64,000 bases of DNA, taken from positions 5,633,001-5,697,000 of the forward strand of contig NZ_CP017147.1 of the NCBI RefSeq assembly GCF_001741865.1, written 5' to 3'. The notes under the pieces were generated by a model, which worked only from the letters and a program-made list of their open reading frames with translations, was not told the origin of the DNA and made no database searches. Positions within the stretch are counted from its first letter, which is position 1. Each line of letters begins with the position of its first letter. The DNA comes from Bosea vaviloviae (GTDB taxonomy: Bacteria; Pseudomonadota; Alphaproteobacteria; Rhizobiales; Beijerinckiaceae). The translations under genes and the position numbers were made by a program. This document shows, in pieces, positions 34,178 to 42,818 of this stretch.

Positions 34178-34615
34178 TCAGCTCTGGCTCAGCAGGTCCC
34201 GCATCGCGATCAGCGCGGTAGCGTAGCCGCGCGCGCCGAGGCCGGCCATCACCGCCGTTGCGACCGGCGAGATCAGGGATTTGTGGTAGATCGCCTCGCG
34301 CTTGTGGACGTTCGAGATGTGGAACTCGATGATCGGCCCCTCGAACATCTTGAGAGCGTCCATGATCGCGACGGAAGTGAAGGTGAAGCCGGCCGGGTTG
34401 ATGACGATGCCGGCCCCCTCGTCGATCGCCTCATGGATCCATTCGATCAGCTCGTATTCCCGGTTGGACTGGTGGAAGACGATCTCGCGCTCAGGGACCG
34501 CAGCCCGGCAGAGCCCCTCGACCTCGGCCAGCGTGGTATGGCCGTAGATCTCGGGCTGGCGGCGGCCGAGGCGGTTCAGATTGGGTCCGTTCAGGACATA
34601 GATCGGCTTCTTCAT
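34178..34615 (-). CDS. aroQ: Type II 3-dehydroquinate dehydratase-like protein
   Basis: This 145-residue protein has the AroQ fold: [18 protein letters not shown] (with the catalytic Tyr), [32 protein letters not shown], and [17 protein letters not shown] with the catalytic His. The family reaction is 3-dehydroquinate to 3-dehydroshikimate. Several usually conserved positions differ: THTS is TFTS and the RHHSY-type segment is YHKSL. This may be a diverged paralogue used in quinate catabolism or acting on a different substrate. It lies downstream of a periplasmic binding-protein gene with a repeat between them. GGAGCC precedes the ATG. Confidence 0.82.
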   Translation of the reverse strand: MKKPIYVLNGPNLNRLGRRQPEIYGHTTLAEVEGLCRAAVPEREIVFHQSNREYELIEWIHEAIDEGAGIVINPAGFTFTSVAIMDALKMFEGPIIEFHISNVHKREAIYHKSLISPVATAVMAGLGARGYATALIAMRDLLSQS

Positions 34616-34651
34616 GGACAGGCTCCGCAGCGACCGCCGCTGGCTGGCTCA

Positions 34652-34752
34652 AGCGTTTTCGCGCGAAGTGGATACCGGCTCGCGTGAAGAAAACGCGTTA
34701 AAACAAGAATCTAGAGTAGTTGAACGATCCAATCGGATCGGAAATTGCTCTA
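34652..34752. repeat. Family A repeat, copy 1
   Basis: The roughly 100-base element starts AGCGTTTTCGCGCGAAGTGG, continues through AAAACGCGTTAAAACAAGAA and ends in a GATCCAATCGGATC hairpin and TTGCTC. Near-identical elements occur in opposite orientation at 52614-52712 and 62576-62678. Confidence 0.85.
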
Positions 34753-34764
34753 GGATCGAATCCA

Positions 34765-34789
34765 CCGCGCCGCCGGAATGACGGCGCGG
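34765..34789 (-). terminator. GC hairpin downstream of binding-protein gene
   Basis: CCGCGCCG and CGGCGCGG pair around a nine-base loop, 14 bases beyond the stop of the minus-strand binding-protein gene. There is no T-run. Confidence 0.45.
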
Positions 34790-34802
34790 CGGCAAGCCAC
34801 GA

Positions 34803-35636
34803 TCAGCTGACGGTGAAGGGGATATTCTCGAGGCTGTCCGGGAATTTATGCACCGGCACTTTCATCCACTTGTCGTAGACCTTCTGAAGCTCGCCATTGG
34901 CCTTGATCTTGTCGATGAAGCCGTTGAGCGCGGCATTGATCTCCTTCTCTCCCAAACGCGTGCAGGCGCCGTTGTAGAGGTTTTGGAATTCGAGCTTGTT
35001 CTCGAAGATGCCGGGCCGCGCCTGCTCGATCCGCTGGAGGTAGAAGATGTTGCCGCCCAGCGCCTGGACCTGGCCCGAGACCAGCGCCTGGATGCTGGGC
35101 GCATCGCCGTCATAGCGGCGGATCGTGGTGTTGGCCGGCGCGTTCTTGGTCACCTGCGTGTCCTGGGCCGCGCCCTTCGCCACGCCGATGGTGTAGCGGC
35201 CCATATCCGCATTGGTCTTGATGCTTTCCGCCTTCGGGCCGATCAGGACGATGGTGTTGGCGACATAGGGCTTGCTGAACTGCACCGCCTTGGCCCGCTC
35301 CGGCAGCATCGCCATCGTGGCGAAGAGCAGGTCGACGCGACCGGTCGTCAGCGCGGGAATGCGGTTGTTGACCTCCAGCGCCACGAATTCGATCGTGACG
35401 CCGAGCTCCTTGCCGAAGAGCTCGGCGATATCGGCGTCCAGCCCCTCCTGCTTGCCGGCGCTGTTGACGAAGCCCCAGGGCGGGTTGTCGCCCTGAATCC
35501 CGACCACCAGCTTGCCCCGGCTCTTGATCTCGGCCGGCGTGATCGCCAGCGCGGGCCGCGTCGCAATCGCCGGCGCGGCGAGAAGCGCAGCGCCTCCCAG
35601 CAGGATGTCGCGTCGCAAAAATTTCGGTCCAGACAT
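34803..35636 (-). CDS. Periplasmic amino-acid-type ABC substrate-binding protein (SBP family 3)
   Basis: The 277-residue product has a twin-arginine-like signal (LRRDILLGGAALLAAPAIA) and the family-3 solute-binding fold: GKLVVGIQGDNPPWGFVN, GLDADIAELFGKELGVTIEF, RVDLLFATMAMLPERAKAVQFS, then an interdomain return at TIRRYDGDAPSIQALVSGQV. It should capture a polar amino acid or similar ligand for an ABC importer, but no permease or ATPase is adjacent. GGGAGG lies before the ATG. It diverges from the GntR regulator; palindromes between them suggest repression by it. Confidence 0.9.
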   Translation of the reverse strand: MSGPKFLRRDILLGGAALLAAPAIATRPALAITPAEIKSRGKLVVGIQGDNPPWGFVNSAGKQEGLDADIAELFGKELGVTIEFVALEVNNRIPALTTGRVDLLFATMAMLPERAKAVQFSKPYVANTIVLIGPKAESIKTNADMGRYTIGVAKGAAQDTQVTKNAPANTTIRRYDGDAPSIQALVSGQVQALGGNIFYLQRIEQARPGIFENKLEFQNLYNGACTRLGEKEINAALNGFIDKIKANGELQKVYDKWMKVPVHKFPDSLENIPFTVS

Positions 35637-35740
35637 CGTTGTTCCCTCCCCAGGGTACAGGTCGCACGGTGCTTTACGGGCATGATCGGCCCTCGCTCCC
35701 GTTTGGCCACGGGTAGCTCGATCGCCAATCTTTCATCTGC

Positions 35741-35777
35741 TGAAATTAATTTCAACTGATGAATCATGAAACATCAG
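35741..35777. promoter_or_regulatory. Candidate GntR operators (two dyads)
   Basis: TGAAATTAATTTCA (35741-35754) is a perfect 14-base palindrome. CTGATG and CATCAG (35756-35777) flank a ten-base centre directly beside it. Both are in the 252-bp space between the divergent binding-protein and GntR genes. Confidence 0.55.
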
Positions 35778-35888
35778 ATATAATAGGAGCTGGCATTGAC
35801 CGTCATGCCCCGGCTGGCCTCCTTTCCAGCCCCGGTCTATGCGGGAATGCGGGGTCCGGAGACGAGCCTGCGAATGCGAGCACTGTGA

Positions 35889-36581
35889 ATGAACGAGCTT
35901 CCAGTCCAGATCCTGCGCGACGAATCGGAAGCCGGAACAGCCGGCGAGCAAGCCTATGAGCGGCTGCGCGCCGACATCGTCTTCGGCCGCCTGCAGCCCG
36001 GGCAACGGCTCAAGCTGGAAAGGCTGCGCCTGGATTACGGCGTCGGCATCAGCACCTTGCGCGAAATTCTCAATCGCCTGGTGCCGGAAGGCCTGGTCGT
36101 CGCCGAGGGGCAGCGCGGTTTCCAGGTCGCGCCCTGTTCGGCAGCCGACCTCAAGGAGATCGCCGCGCTGCGCCTCCTGCTTGAGTGCCATGCGATGGAG
36201 CAATCCTTCCAGGCCGGCGACATGGAATGGGAAGGCCGCGTCGTCGCCGCCCATCACAAGCTCGCCCGGATGGAGACCCAGCTGCTCGCCGGCGACCGCT
36301 CCAATGCCGAGCCCTGGAAACGCTATGACTGGGAGTTTCATCAGGCGCTGGTCTCGGCCTGCGGCTCGCGCGCGCTGCTGGCCCTGCATTCGGGCGTCTA
36401 TGACCGCTATCTGCGCTACCAGATGGTCTTCGTCATCTTCCGCGGCGAGATCGCCGCCGACGAGCACCGGGCCTTGCTCGACGCCGCCTTGAAGCGCGAA
36501 GCCGCCAGGGCGCAGGAGATCCTGTCCGCCCATATCTGGGGCTGCGTCGACTTCGCGCTCGGCCGGGGCCTGTCGAGCTGA
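35889..36581 (+). CDS. GntR-family regulator, FCD subgroup
   Basis: This 230-residue protein has an N-terminal winged helix (QAYERLRADIVFGRLQPGQR, GVGISTLREILNRLVPEGLV) and a C-terminal all-helical FCD ligand domain with the metal-binding Asp and His residues (YDWEFHQALVSAC, EHRALLDAALKR). FadR-type regulators respond to carboxylates or amino acids. Its gene diverges from the binding-protein gene, which is its likely target along with itself. Confidence 0.92.
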   Translation: MNELPVQILRDESEAGTAGEQAYERLRADIVFGRLQPGQRLKLERLRLDYGVGISTLREILNRLVPEGLVVAEGQRGFQVAPCSAADLKEIAALRLLLECHAMEQSFQAGDMEWEGRVVAAHHKLARMETQLLAGDRSNAEPWKRYDWEFHQALVSACGSRALLALHSGVYDRYLRYQMVFVIFRGEIAADEHRALLDAALKREAARAQEILSAHIWGCVDFALGRGLSS

Positions 36582-36673
36582 GGCCAGCCCTTTGCCGGTT
36601 GACAGTCCCGCCGGCGCGGGATTTAAGCGGCGTATGACCAGCCTCGCCCTGCTCCGCACCCAACAGTATTACG

Positions 36674-36692
36674 CGCTCTTTTCATAAGAGCG
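36674..36692 (+). terminator. Hairpin between GntR and prephenate dehydrogenase genes
   Basis: CGCTCTT and AAGAGCG pair around TTCAT, about 95 bases after the GntR stop codon, followed by a short T-containing stretch. It could also be a leader structure for the next gene. Confidence 0.4.
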
Positions 36693-36777
36693 GGCGCATT
36701 TTCATGTTCAACCGCTGCGCTTGGCGGATGAACTAAAGGCAGTCACCCGGCATCGCGGCCTCCGAGAGGACCAGACG

Positions 36778-37611
36778 ATGCCTACCCAGCGACATACATT
36801 CTCCTCCATCGGCCTGATGGGCTTTGGCGCCTTCGGCCGATTGATGGCGCGGCACCTCCAGCCGCATCTGCCGCTTGTCGTCTTCGATCCGGCGCGGGCG
36901 CCTGAAGCCGACGGATCGGGCAAGGGCCTGGCTCCCGGCGGCATCGCGCAGGTTGCCGCCTGCGACATCGTCATTCTCGCCGTCCCGGTCGACCAGCTGC
37001 CCGAGGCCATAGCGAGCCTGCGCCCGCATCTGCGCACCGGTGCGATCGTGCTCGATGTCGGCTCGGTGAAGATCGAACCGGCGCGCCTGCTGCTCGCGGG
37101 CCTGCCCGACACTGTCGAGATCATCGGCACCCACCCGCTCTTCGGCCCGCAAAGCGCGCGCCACGGCATAGCGGGACTGAAGATCGCGCTCTGCCCGATC
37201 CGCGGCGACAGCTTTCGCCGGATCGCCGCCTTCCTGCGCCATGTCCTGAAGCTCGACGTCATCCTGACCACGCCGGACGCGCATGACCGCGACATGGCCA
37301 TGGTGCAGGGACTGACCCATCTCGTGGCAAAGATCCTCGTGCGCATGGAGCCGATGCCGCGCCGCATGACGACCAGGAGCTTCGAGCTGTTGATGCAGGC
37401 GACCGAAATGGTGCGCCATGACGCGCCCGGCGTCTTCCTCGCGATCGAACGCGCCAACCCGCATGCGCGGGCCGTGCGCGAGCGGTTTTTCAGCTATGCG
37501 GAGGAGCTGACCGAGACATTGGAGCTCGGGCATCGAATCTCGCCAACAAGCGCGCTAAACGCGCCAATCGTGTCGGATTCCGCCATTGGCGAATGTCTTC
37601 GCATCGACTAA
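36778..37611 (+). CDS. Prephenate dehydrogenase family protein (TyrA/TyrC-like)
   Basis: This 277-residue protein has an N-terminal NAD(P)-binding fold (IGLMGFGAFGRLMARHL), VILAVPVDQLPEAIASLRPH, DVGSVKIEPARLLLAGLP and GTHPLFGPQSAR, the conserved prephenate-dehydrogenase HPLFGP motif, then a helical dimerisation domain. It should oxidatively decarboxylate prephenate or arogenate in tyrosine synthesis. The ATG at 36778 follows AGAGGA by eight bases. It is followed by a strong terminator before metG, so it is probably monocistronic. Confidence 0.87.
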   Translation: MPTQRHTFSSIGLMGFGAFGRLMARHLQPHLPLVVFDPARAPEADGSGKGLAPGGIAQVAACDIVILAVPVDQLPEAIASLRPHLRTGAIVLDVGSVKIEPARLLLAGLPDTVEIIGTHPLFGPQSARHGIAGLKIALCPIRGDSFRRIAAFLRHVLKLDVILTTPDAHDRDMAMVQGLTHLVAKILVRMEPMPRRMTTRSFELLMQATEMVRHDAPGVFLAIERANPHARAVRERFFSYAEELTETLELGHRISPTSALNAPIVSDSAIGECLRID

Positions 37612-37727
37612 GCTCGCTCCATGATCAATTCCGCGCCGTTCATCGCGTCCGCTATGATGATGCCGCCCTGCAAACCGGGAGCGGTCCCCTTCGGCATGTG
37701 ACTTGATCAAAACGTCCGACACGCCTG

Positions 37728-37755
37728 AGCCGCTTCCACCCGAAGCGGCTTTTTT
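37728..37755 (+). terminator. Intrinsic terminator upstream of metG
   Basis: AGCCGCTTC pairs with GAAGCGGCT around a five-base loop and is followed by TTTTTATTT. It lies 117 bases after the prephenate dehydrogenase gene and 42 before the metG start. It may end the upstream transcript or act as an attenuator in the metG leader. Confidence 0.85.
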
Positions 37756-37761
37756 ATTTCC

Positions 37762-37793
37762 GGAATCGCCGCCTCATCTCGAGCGAGGATTCC
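37762..37793 (+). promoter_or_regulatory. GGAATC/GATTCC hairpin overlapping the metG ribosome-binding site
   Basis: GGAATC (37762-37767) pairs with GATTCC (37788-37793); the AGGA that serves metG lies inside the 3' arm, five bases before the ATG. Folding would hide the site, suggesting translational control. No SAM or T-box sequence signature was recognised. Confidence 0.35.
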
Positions 37794-37797
37794 AGAA

Positions 37798-39396
37798 ATG
37801 CCGATCGAAACTCCTGATCCAGACGCAAGCCCTCACCGCTACATCACCACCGCCATCCCTTATGTGAACGCCGCGCCTCATGTCGGTTTCGCGCTGGAGA
37901 TGGTGCAGGCAGATGCCTTGGCCCGCTTCTATCGGCAATCGGGCGATGAGGTGCGCTTCCAGGCGGGGACCGACGAGAACAGCATCAAGAACGTCCAGGC
38001 CGCCAACCTCGCGGGCATCCCGGTCGCGGAACTCGTCCAACGCAACGCCCTGCGTTTCCTCGCCCTGAAGGACAGCCTCGACCTTTCCTTCGACGATTTC
38101 GTCCGCACCAGCGCCGACGCTCGACACAAGGCGGGCACCGAACATCTATGGAAAGCCTGCTGCGACAATGGCGACATCTACAAGAGCGCCTATCGCGGCC
38201 TCTATTGCACGGGGTGCGAGCAGTTCTACGGGGTGGACGACCTTCACGACGGACGCTGCCCCGAGCACGGCACGATCCCCGAAACGGTCGAGGAAGAGAA
38301 TTGGTTCTTCCGGCTGTCGCGCTACCGAGATCGCCTCCGCAGCCTCTATGCACGCGGCGAAATCGAGATCGTCCCGGAAAGCCGCCGCAACGAGGTTCTC
38401 GCCTGGATCGAGCAGGGGCTCACGGATTTCAGCATCTCACGCAGCGCAGCGCGAGCCGGTGGATGGGGCATTTCCGTGCCCGGCGACCCCGAACAGGTGA
38501 TCTATGTCTGGTTCGACGCGCTCGGCAGCTATGTCACGGGGCTGGGCTACGGAAGCGATGAGGCTCTTCTCTCCCGCTACTGGACAGGTTCTGCCTCCCG
38601 CGAGCATGTCATTGGAAAGGGCATCACCCGCTTCCACGCCGTCTATTGGCCGGCCATGCTGCTCTCCGCCGGCCTACCCGTTCCGACGCGCATTCTCGTC
38701 CATGGCTATGTCACGCTCGAAGGTCGCAAGATCGGCAAATCCGCCGGCAACGCGATCGATCCGGTTCCGCTCGCGGCGGAGCTCGGCACGGATGCGCTGC
38801 GCTACTACCTGCTGCGCCATATCCGCTCGACCGGCGACGGCGACTTCTCGCACGAACGCTTCCGGCAAGCCTATGAATCCGAACTCGCGGGACAGCTCGG
38901 CAACCTGGCGCATCGCGTCCTCAGCATGATCGAACGCTATTGCGGCGGGATCCTGCCAGCGCCGCCGGACGGGTTCGCGGCAACCGACAGGCTCTTGAAG
39001 GCAGGCCAGGGCCTGAACGCCACGGTCACCGGGCATCTGCAGGCCTTCGCCTTCGACCATGCGCTCGACGCACTCTGGCTCTTCATCGCCGAGGCCAATC
39101 GCTATGTATCCGAGGAAGAGCCCTGGGTCCTGGCAAGGAAAGCGACTTCAGGGCAGGATTCCGGCCAGAATTCCGGCGATGCCACTGCTAACCTCGCCAA
39201 GCTCCATCGCTGCCTGTTCAGCCTTGCCGGCGCGCTCCAGACGATAGCGGAATGCATCGTCCCGCTGCTCCCGGCAGCCAGCCGAAGGCTGAGCAAGAAA
39301 CTCGGCAAAGATGGGGGCTATTCAGCGCCGGCCTCCCCCGACGCCTTGATCGGAACCAGGGTTGCAGCCGGCGCGCCGCTTTTCCCGATGCGCTGA
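37798..39396 (+). CDS. metG: Methionine--tRNA ligase, atypical paralogue
   Basis: This 532-residue class-I synthetase has the HIGH-like PHVGF at 27-31, a zinc-knuckle insertion (YCTGCEQFYG, DGRCPEHG), the MetRS WFDALGSYV region and an anticodon-binding helical domain. The KMSKS loop reads KIGKS (311-315, GRKIGKSAGN), a departure from most bacterial MetRS. No C-terminal dimerisation/tRNA-binding domain is present. The genomic neighbourhood (tyrosine gene, KaiC operon) is not that of the housekeeping metG, which in related bacteria sits with tmk and holB. I infer a second copy, perhaps for resistance or stress. The hairpin leader supports regulated expression. Confidence 0.88.
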   Translation: MPIETPDPDASPHRYITTAIPYVNAAPHVGFALEMVQADALARFYRQSGDEVRFQAGTDENSIKNVQAANLAGIPVAELVQRNALRFLALKDSLDLSFDDFVRTSADARHKAGTEHLWKACCDNGDIYKSAYRGLYCTGCEQFYGVDDLHDGRCPEHGTIPETVEEENWFFRLSRYRDRLRSLYARGEIEIVPESRRNEVLAWIEQGLTDFSISRSAARAGGWGISVPGDPEQVIYVWFDALGSYVTGLGYGSDEALLSRYWTGSASREHVIGKGITRFHAVYWPAMLLSAGLPVPTRILVHGYVTLEGRKIGKSAGNAIDPVPLAAELGTDALRYYLLRHIRSTGDGDFSHERFRQAYESELAGQLGNLAHRVLSMIERYCGGILPAPPDGFAATDRLLKAGQGLNATVTGHLQAFAFDHALDALWLFIAEANRYVSEEEPWVLARKATSGQDSGQNSGDATANLAKLHRCLFSLAGALQTIAECIVPLLPAASRRLSKKLGKDGGYSAPASPDALIGTRVAAGAPLFPMR

Positions 39397-39761
39397 CGGG
39401 CACAGCCAGCCTCGCACCAGATGGCGTGCATCATGCGCCACACCTGCCAAGCGCAGCCGCTATTGCGCGAAATAGGCCGAAATCCGCCGGTTCGCATGCA
39501 CGACAGAATGCTCATCGCCGATGACCAATTCATGTCGCTGTCGCGTTGTCTCGGCTACGGGCGGGTTCCAGGCTCCTCGCTGCGCGTCGTAGGAACAAAA
39601 AACGGACGCCGTTCCCGCGAACATGTCAAAAGACATAGGCGAGAATCGTGTTTGATGCTGTGAGGCTGCAAGCGACCCCGGAATGACCATACGCACCCCG
39701 AGATTATTCTTGCTTCGGCATCGCGCGGCGTCGGCTCTCTCCAAAACGCGAAAAGGCGGTC
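39397..39761. other. 365-bp gap upstream of the KaiC operon
   Basis: An 80-codon open frame at 39421-39663 has no recognisable family and no ribosome-binding site, so I do not call it. No EcfG-type GGAAC-N18/19-CGTT promoter could be found by eye. AAAAGGCGG precedes the KaiC start. Confidence 0.45.
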
Positions 39762-41201
39762 ATGGCAAAACGGAAAAAGCAGCTCGTCGTAAGTTCCGGT
39801 ATTGTCGGTCTTGACGAAATCCTTCGCGGCGGTCTCCCCGCTTCTAATCTTTATATCATGCAAGGCGCTCCAGGAGCGGGCAAGACAACCGCGGCCCTGC
39901 AGTTTTTGCGCGCCGGCGTCGATGCGGGAGAGCGCTGCATCTATGTCAGCCTTTCGCAGACTGCCTCGGAACTCCAATCGATCGCCCTTTCGCATGGCTG
40001 GACGCTCGATGGCATCCGCGTTGAGGAACTCTCAGCCTCCGAAGCGGTCAACGGCACCGCGGACCAAACTATTTTCCAGACGGCTGAACTTCGGCTGGAC
40101 GAAACGCGAATGGCGATCGAGCGCGCAATCGAGGAACATAAACCCGAGCGGCTCGTGTACGATTCCCTGCTCGAAATCCGGCTGATTACCGGGGACACCC
40201 CGCGTTTTCGGCGTGAACTCATCGGCTTCAAGGCGTTTTTGGCCAAGAAGGGCATCGTCGCCCTGCTGCTGGATACCCAGACCAATGGCGGGGAGCGGAG
40301 CGGCGAAGAAATCGAGGGCATTGCGCACGGCGTGATCCGTTTTGACAAGTCGCTCGAAGAGTACGGAGCGGTGCGGCGGCGCATCGAGGTCAGCAAGATG
40401 CGGGGCGTGGCTTTCGCGGACGGCTACCATGACATGGCCATTCGCGAGGGCGAGGGCGTCGTGGTGTTTCCCAGGATTGTTCCGGGTTCGGCGGTCGAGG
40501 TCGTCAAGCCGCAGCTCATCAAATCGGGGGTCGAAGCGCTTGATGAAATGTTCGGCGGCGGGCAGGAATCGGGAACGATCACGCTCGTCATCGGTCAGTC
40601 CGGCACTGGCAAATCCACGATGTCATCGCTTTACGCGACAGCCGCCCTACAGCGAGGCGAAAGCGTCGCTCTCTTCTTGTTTGAGGAGCGGCTCGAAACC
40701 TTCTTTCGGCGCTCGGAAGGTCTCGGCATGGACCTTCGCCAGTTTCACAAGGATGGCCAACTCGTCATTTGCGATTTTAGTCCCAACGAAATTTCGCCGG
40801 GCGAGTTCGGTCAAATTGTTCAGCGGGTTGTCGCTGAAAACAAGACGCGTGTCGTCGTAATCGATAGCTTCACCGGGTATCTCAACTCGTTGCCGCATCG
40901 CGACAAGGCCGTGCGAGATATCCAGTCACTTCTGAAACATCTCGCGCGCGCGAATGTCTTGACGATGCTCATCGTCGCACAGCACGGGCTGCTGGGGCAA
41001 AATATCGGAATCGATGTCGACGTCAGCTTTCTCGGCGATACGGTGCTTCTGCTTCGTATCAGTGAGCATGAAGGCCGGCTCAGGCGGAGCATCACGGTTG
41101 TCAAAAAGCGACACGGCCCGCACGATCTCGATGTCCGGGAGCTCCTTATCGCAAGCAGCGGCATCTCGGTTGTTTCCTATAATCCCCTACCCGACGCGTG
41201 A
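39762..41201 (+). CDS. KaiC-like double-RecA ATPase
   Basis: This 479-residue protein consists of two KaiC domains: Walker A GAPGAGKT (35-42) and GQSGTGKS (278-285). The KaiC catalytic Glu pair is present in the second domain (LFLFEERLET) but not in the first, where YVSLSQTASEL replaces it. At the KaiC autophosphorylation site the aligned segment DVSFLGDTV keeps Ser and has Phe where cyanobacterial KaiC has Thr, by eye. No kaiA or kaiB is in the window. The next gene, an HWE kinase, overlaps it by four bases, suggesting a KaiC-linked two-component pathway, as in other non-cyanobacterial KaiC operons. Confidence 0.9.
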   Translation: MAKRKKQLVVSSGIVGLDEILRGGLPASNLYIMQGAPGAGKTTAALQFLRAGVDAGERCIYVSLSQTASELQSIALSHGWTLDGIRVEELSASEAVNGTADQTIFQTAELRLDETRMAIERAIEEHKPERLVYDSLLEIRLITGDTPRFRRELIGFKAFLAKKGIVALLLDTQTNGGERSGEEIEGIAHGVIRFDKSLEEYGAVRRRIEVSKMRGVAFADGYHDMAIREGEGVVVFPRIVPGSAVEVVKPQLIKSGVEALDEMFGGGQESGTITLVIGQSGTGKSTMSSLYATAALQRGESVALFLFEERLETFFRRSEGLGMDLRQFHKDGQLVICDFSPNEISPGEFGQIVQRVVAENKTRVVVIDSFTGYLNSLPHRDKAVRDIQSLLKHLARANVLTMLIVAQHGLLGQNIGIDVDVSFLGDTVLLLRISEHEGRLRRSITVVKKRHGPHDLDVRELLIASSGISVVSYNPLPDA

Positions 41202-42244
41202 GCGTCTTTGCGCAAAATAGTATTGGAATGCTCGACTGGGTGCTAATCTTGGCGCCCTATCGCAAAGACGCCTCGTACATGGCGTCGCTACTGCTTGAGC
41301 ATGGGATCCGTGCCCAGGCAGTGACCGCGACCGAACTGCCAGATCGCCTCGCGGAGTTTCCAGGCGTCCTCGTCGTCACGCACGAGGCGCTCAATCCGGT
41401 CGCGATCAAGGTGATCGCACAATTCCTGCAGGACCAGCCGAACTGGTCGGAAATTCCGATTGTCATCCTGCTCGACCGCGCGGCGCCTCAATCCCGTATC
41501 CAATCAGCGCTCGCCAGCGCCTGGCCTCGTTCGCGCCAGACGTTTTACCAACGCCCCGTAGCCGCGCTTGAACTGGTGAGCGGTATCCAGTCTGCGCTCC
41601 TGACCCGGTTCCGGCAGCGTGAGGTTCGGGACTATCTCGAGCGAGAAACGGAACTGCGGCTCGAGCTCAATCATCGCGTAAAGAACATTCTCGCGAGCGT
41701 GATTTCGATTTTCCAGATGACGCGTCGTGGCGCGAGTTCGGTCGATGGCTTGGCGGGAGATTTTGCCGGTCGTCTGACGGCGCTATCGAACGTCCATTCC
41801 GTTGTTTTCAACGCAGGTGGAGAAGAGGCACAATTGAAGGACATCATAGGCGCGACGGTCGCGCCTTACCGGGCTGAAGGGCACTCCGGAATTCACACGA
41901 GCGGTCCCGACATTTTGGTGCCCCGCGGAGTGGGCACAACATTAGCTCTTTGCCTGCATGAGCTTGCCACAAACGCGATAAAATACGGAGCCTTGTCCAA
42001 TCCCGAGGGCCAGATTGCGTTGACCTGGGATCTCTCCTCCGACCCCGATCCCGTCCTGACGATCACCTGGAGCGAACACGGGGGGCCACCCGTCGTCGAG
42101 CCATCACGCGTGGGCTACGGAACTCGCTATATGCGCTCGGCGTTGACGAGCGTGTTCGGAGAGCGCCCCGAATTCATGTTCGCTCCCGAAGGTTTTCGCT
42201 TCGTCGTGCGCGGGCCACTTTCACGCCTGGCGCAGAAACCATGA
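41198..42244 (+). CDS. HWE-family sensor histidine kinase with N-terminal receiver-like domain
   Basis: In this 348-residue cytosolic kinase residues 15-135 form a receiver-like fold (VLILAPYRKDASYMASLLL and later TFYQRPVAALELVSGI) that lacks an obvious phosphoacceptor Asp. The HisKA_2/HWE H-box is LELNHRVKNILASV with phospho-His159, and the ATPase has HELATNAIKYGALS and the W-x-E motif TITWSEHGGPP. Start is GTG in a GTGA overlap with kaiC. HWE kinases often feed single-domain receivers, and one follows after six bases. There is no membrane segment, so the signal likely comes from the KaiC partner, which is inference. Confidence 0.9.
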   Translation: MSVFAQNSIGMLDWVLILAPYRKDASYMASLLLEHGIRAQAVTATELPDRLAEFPGVLVVTHEALNPVAIKVIAQFLQDQPNWSEIPIVILLDRAAPQSRIQSALASAWPRSRQTFYQRPVAALELVSGIQSALLTRFRQREVRDYLERETELRLELNHRVKNILASVISIFQMTRRGASSVDGLAGDFAGRLTALSNVHSVVFNAGGEEAQLKDIIGATVAPYRAEGHSGIHTSGPDILVPRGVGTTLALCLHELATNAIKYGALSNPEGQIALTWDLSSDPDPVLTITWSEHGGPPVVEPSRVGYGTRYMRSALTSVFGERPEFMFAPEGFRFVVRGPLSRLAQKP

Positions 42245-42250
42245 GGGACC

Positions 42251-42631
42251 ATGACTGCAATTGTGCCCCTTCGGCTGTTTTATCTGGAGGATAATCCCCT
42301 CATCGCTTTTCATGTCGAAGCCATGATCGAAGACCTCGGTCATGTCTTCGCCGGCTCGTTGAGCAGCTTTGCGGAACTCAAAGCTTCGTTCAGCAAAATT
42401 GTAATGGACGGCGCATTGATCGATATCGATCTCGCCGACGGTGCCACAGGTCCTGAGGCGGCAAAATGGCTGTTGAACAAGGGAGTCCCGTCGATTTTTG
42501 TCACCGGCCAAACCGAGGTTGCCGCCAAACACGCGAGTATATCGTTGGGTATGATCGCAAAACCCGTTGCGATTGAAGACATGGCCGCCAAATTGGAACT
42601 GTTCAGGTCAGCTATCGGTTCGAAAGGCTGA
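42251..42631 (+). CDS. Single-domain response regulator
   Basis: The 126-residue CheY-like receiver has LFYLEDNPLIAF (acidic pocket), GALIDIDLADG with probable phosphoacceptor Asp58, SIFVTGQTE (Thr) and GMIAKPV (conserved Lys). There is no output domain, so it either relays phosphate to another protein or acts by binding a partner. It starts six bases after the HWE kinase gene and is surely co-transcribed with it and the KaiC gene. The following 187 bases to the LysR gene hold nothing recognisable. Confidence 0.92.
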   Translation: MTAIVPLRLFYLEDNPLIAFHVEAMIEDLGHVFAGSLSSFAELKASFSKIVMDGALIDIDLADGATGPEAAKWLLNKGVPSIFVTGQTEVAAKHASISLGMIAKPVAIEDMAAKLELFRSAIGSKG

Positions 42632-42818
42632 GGTTCACGAATCTGGCCTTGGATGGCTTCTCAGCTGACATACGGTCTTGGCCTTACATCTGACGTCGCA
42701 GGATTTCCGGCAGATCGGCGCGGCGCGCCGTTGGCCAACGAGCAACCCGAAAACAAGCCTTCGCAAGGTCCGCTATGGGGCGAAAGCGGCAGTCAGAGCC
42801 GCAGCAAGGCGTCGCCCC

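Noticed and set aside
37728..37797. Riboswitch or T-box before metG
   Set aside because: Only a terminator and a short hairpin are visible; no T-box sequence or SAM aptamer core could be recognised, so only a hairpin is reported.
39421..39663. 80-codon open frame before the KaiC gene
   Set aside because: No family, no ribosome-binding site, and unusual composition rich in His and Arg.
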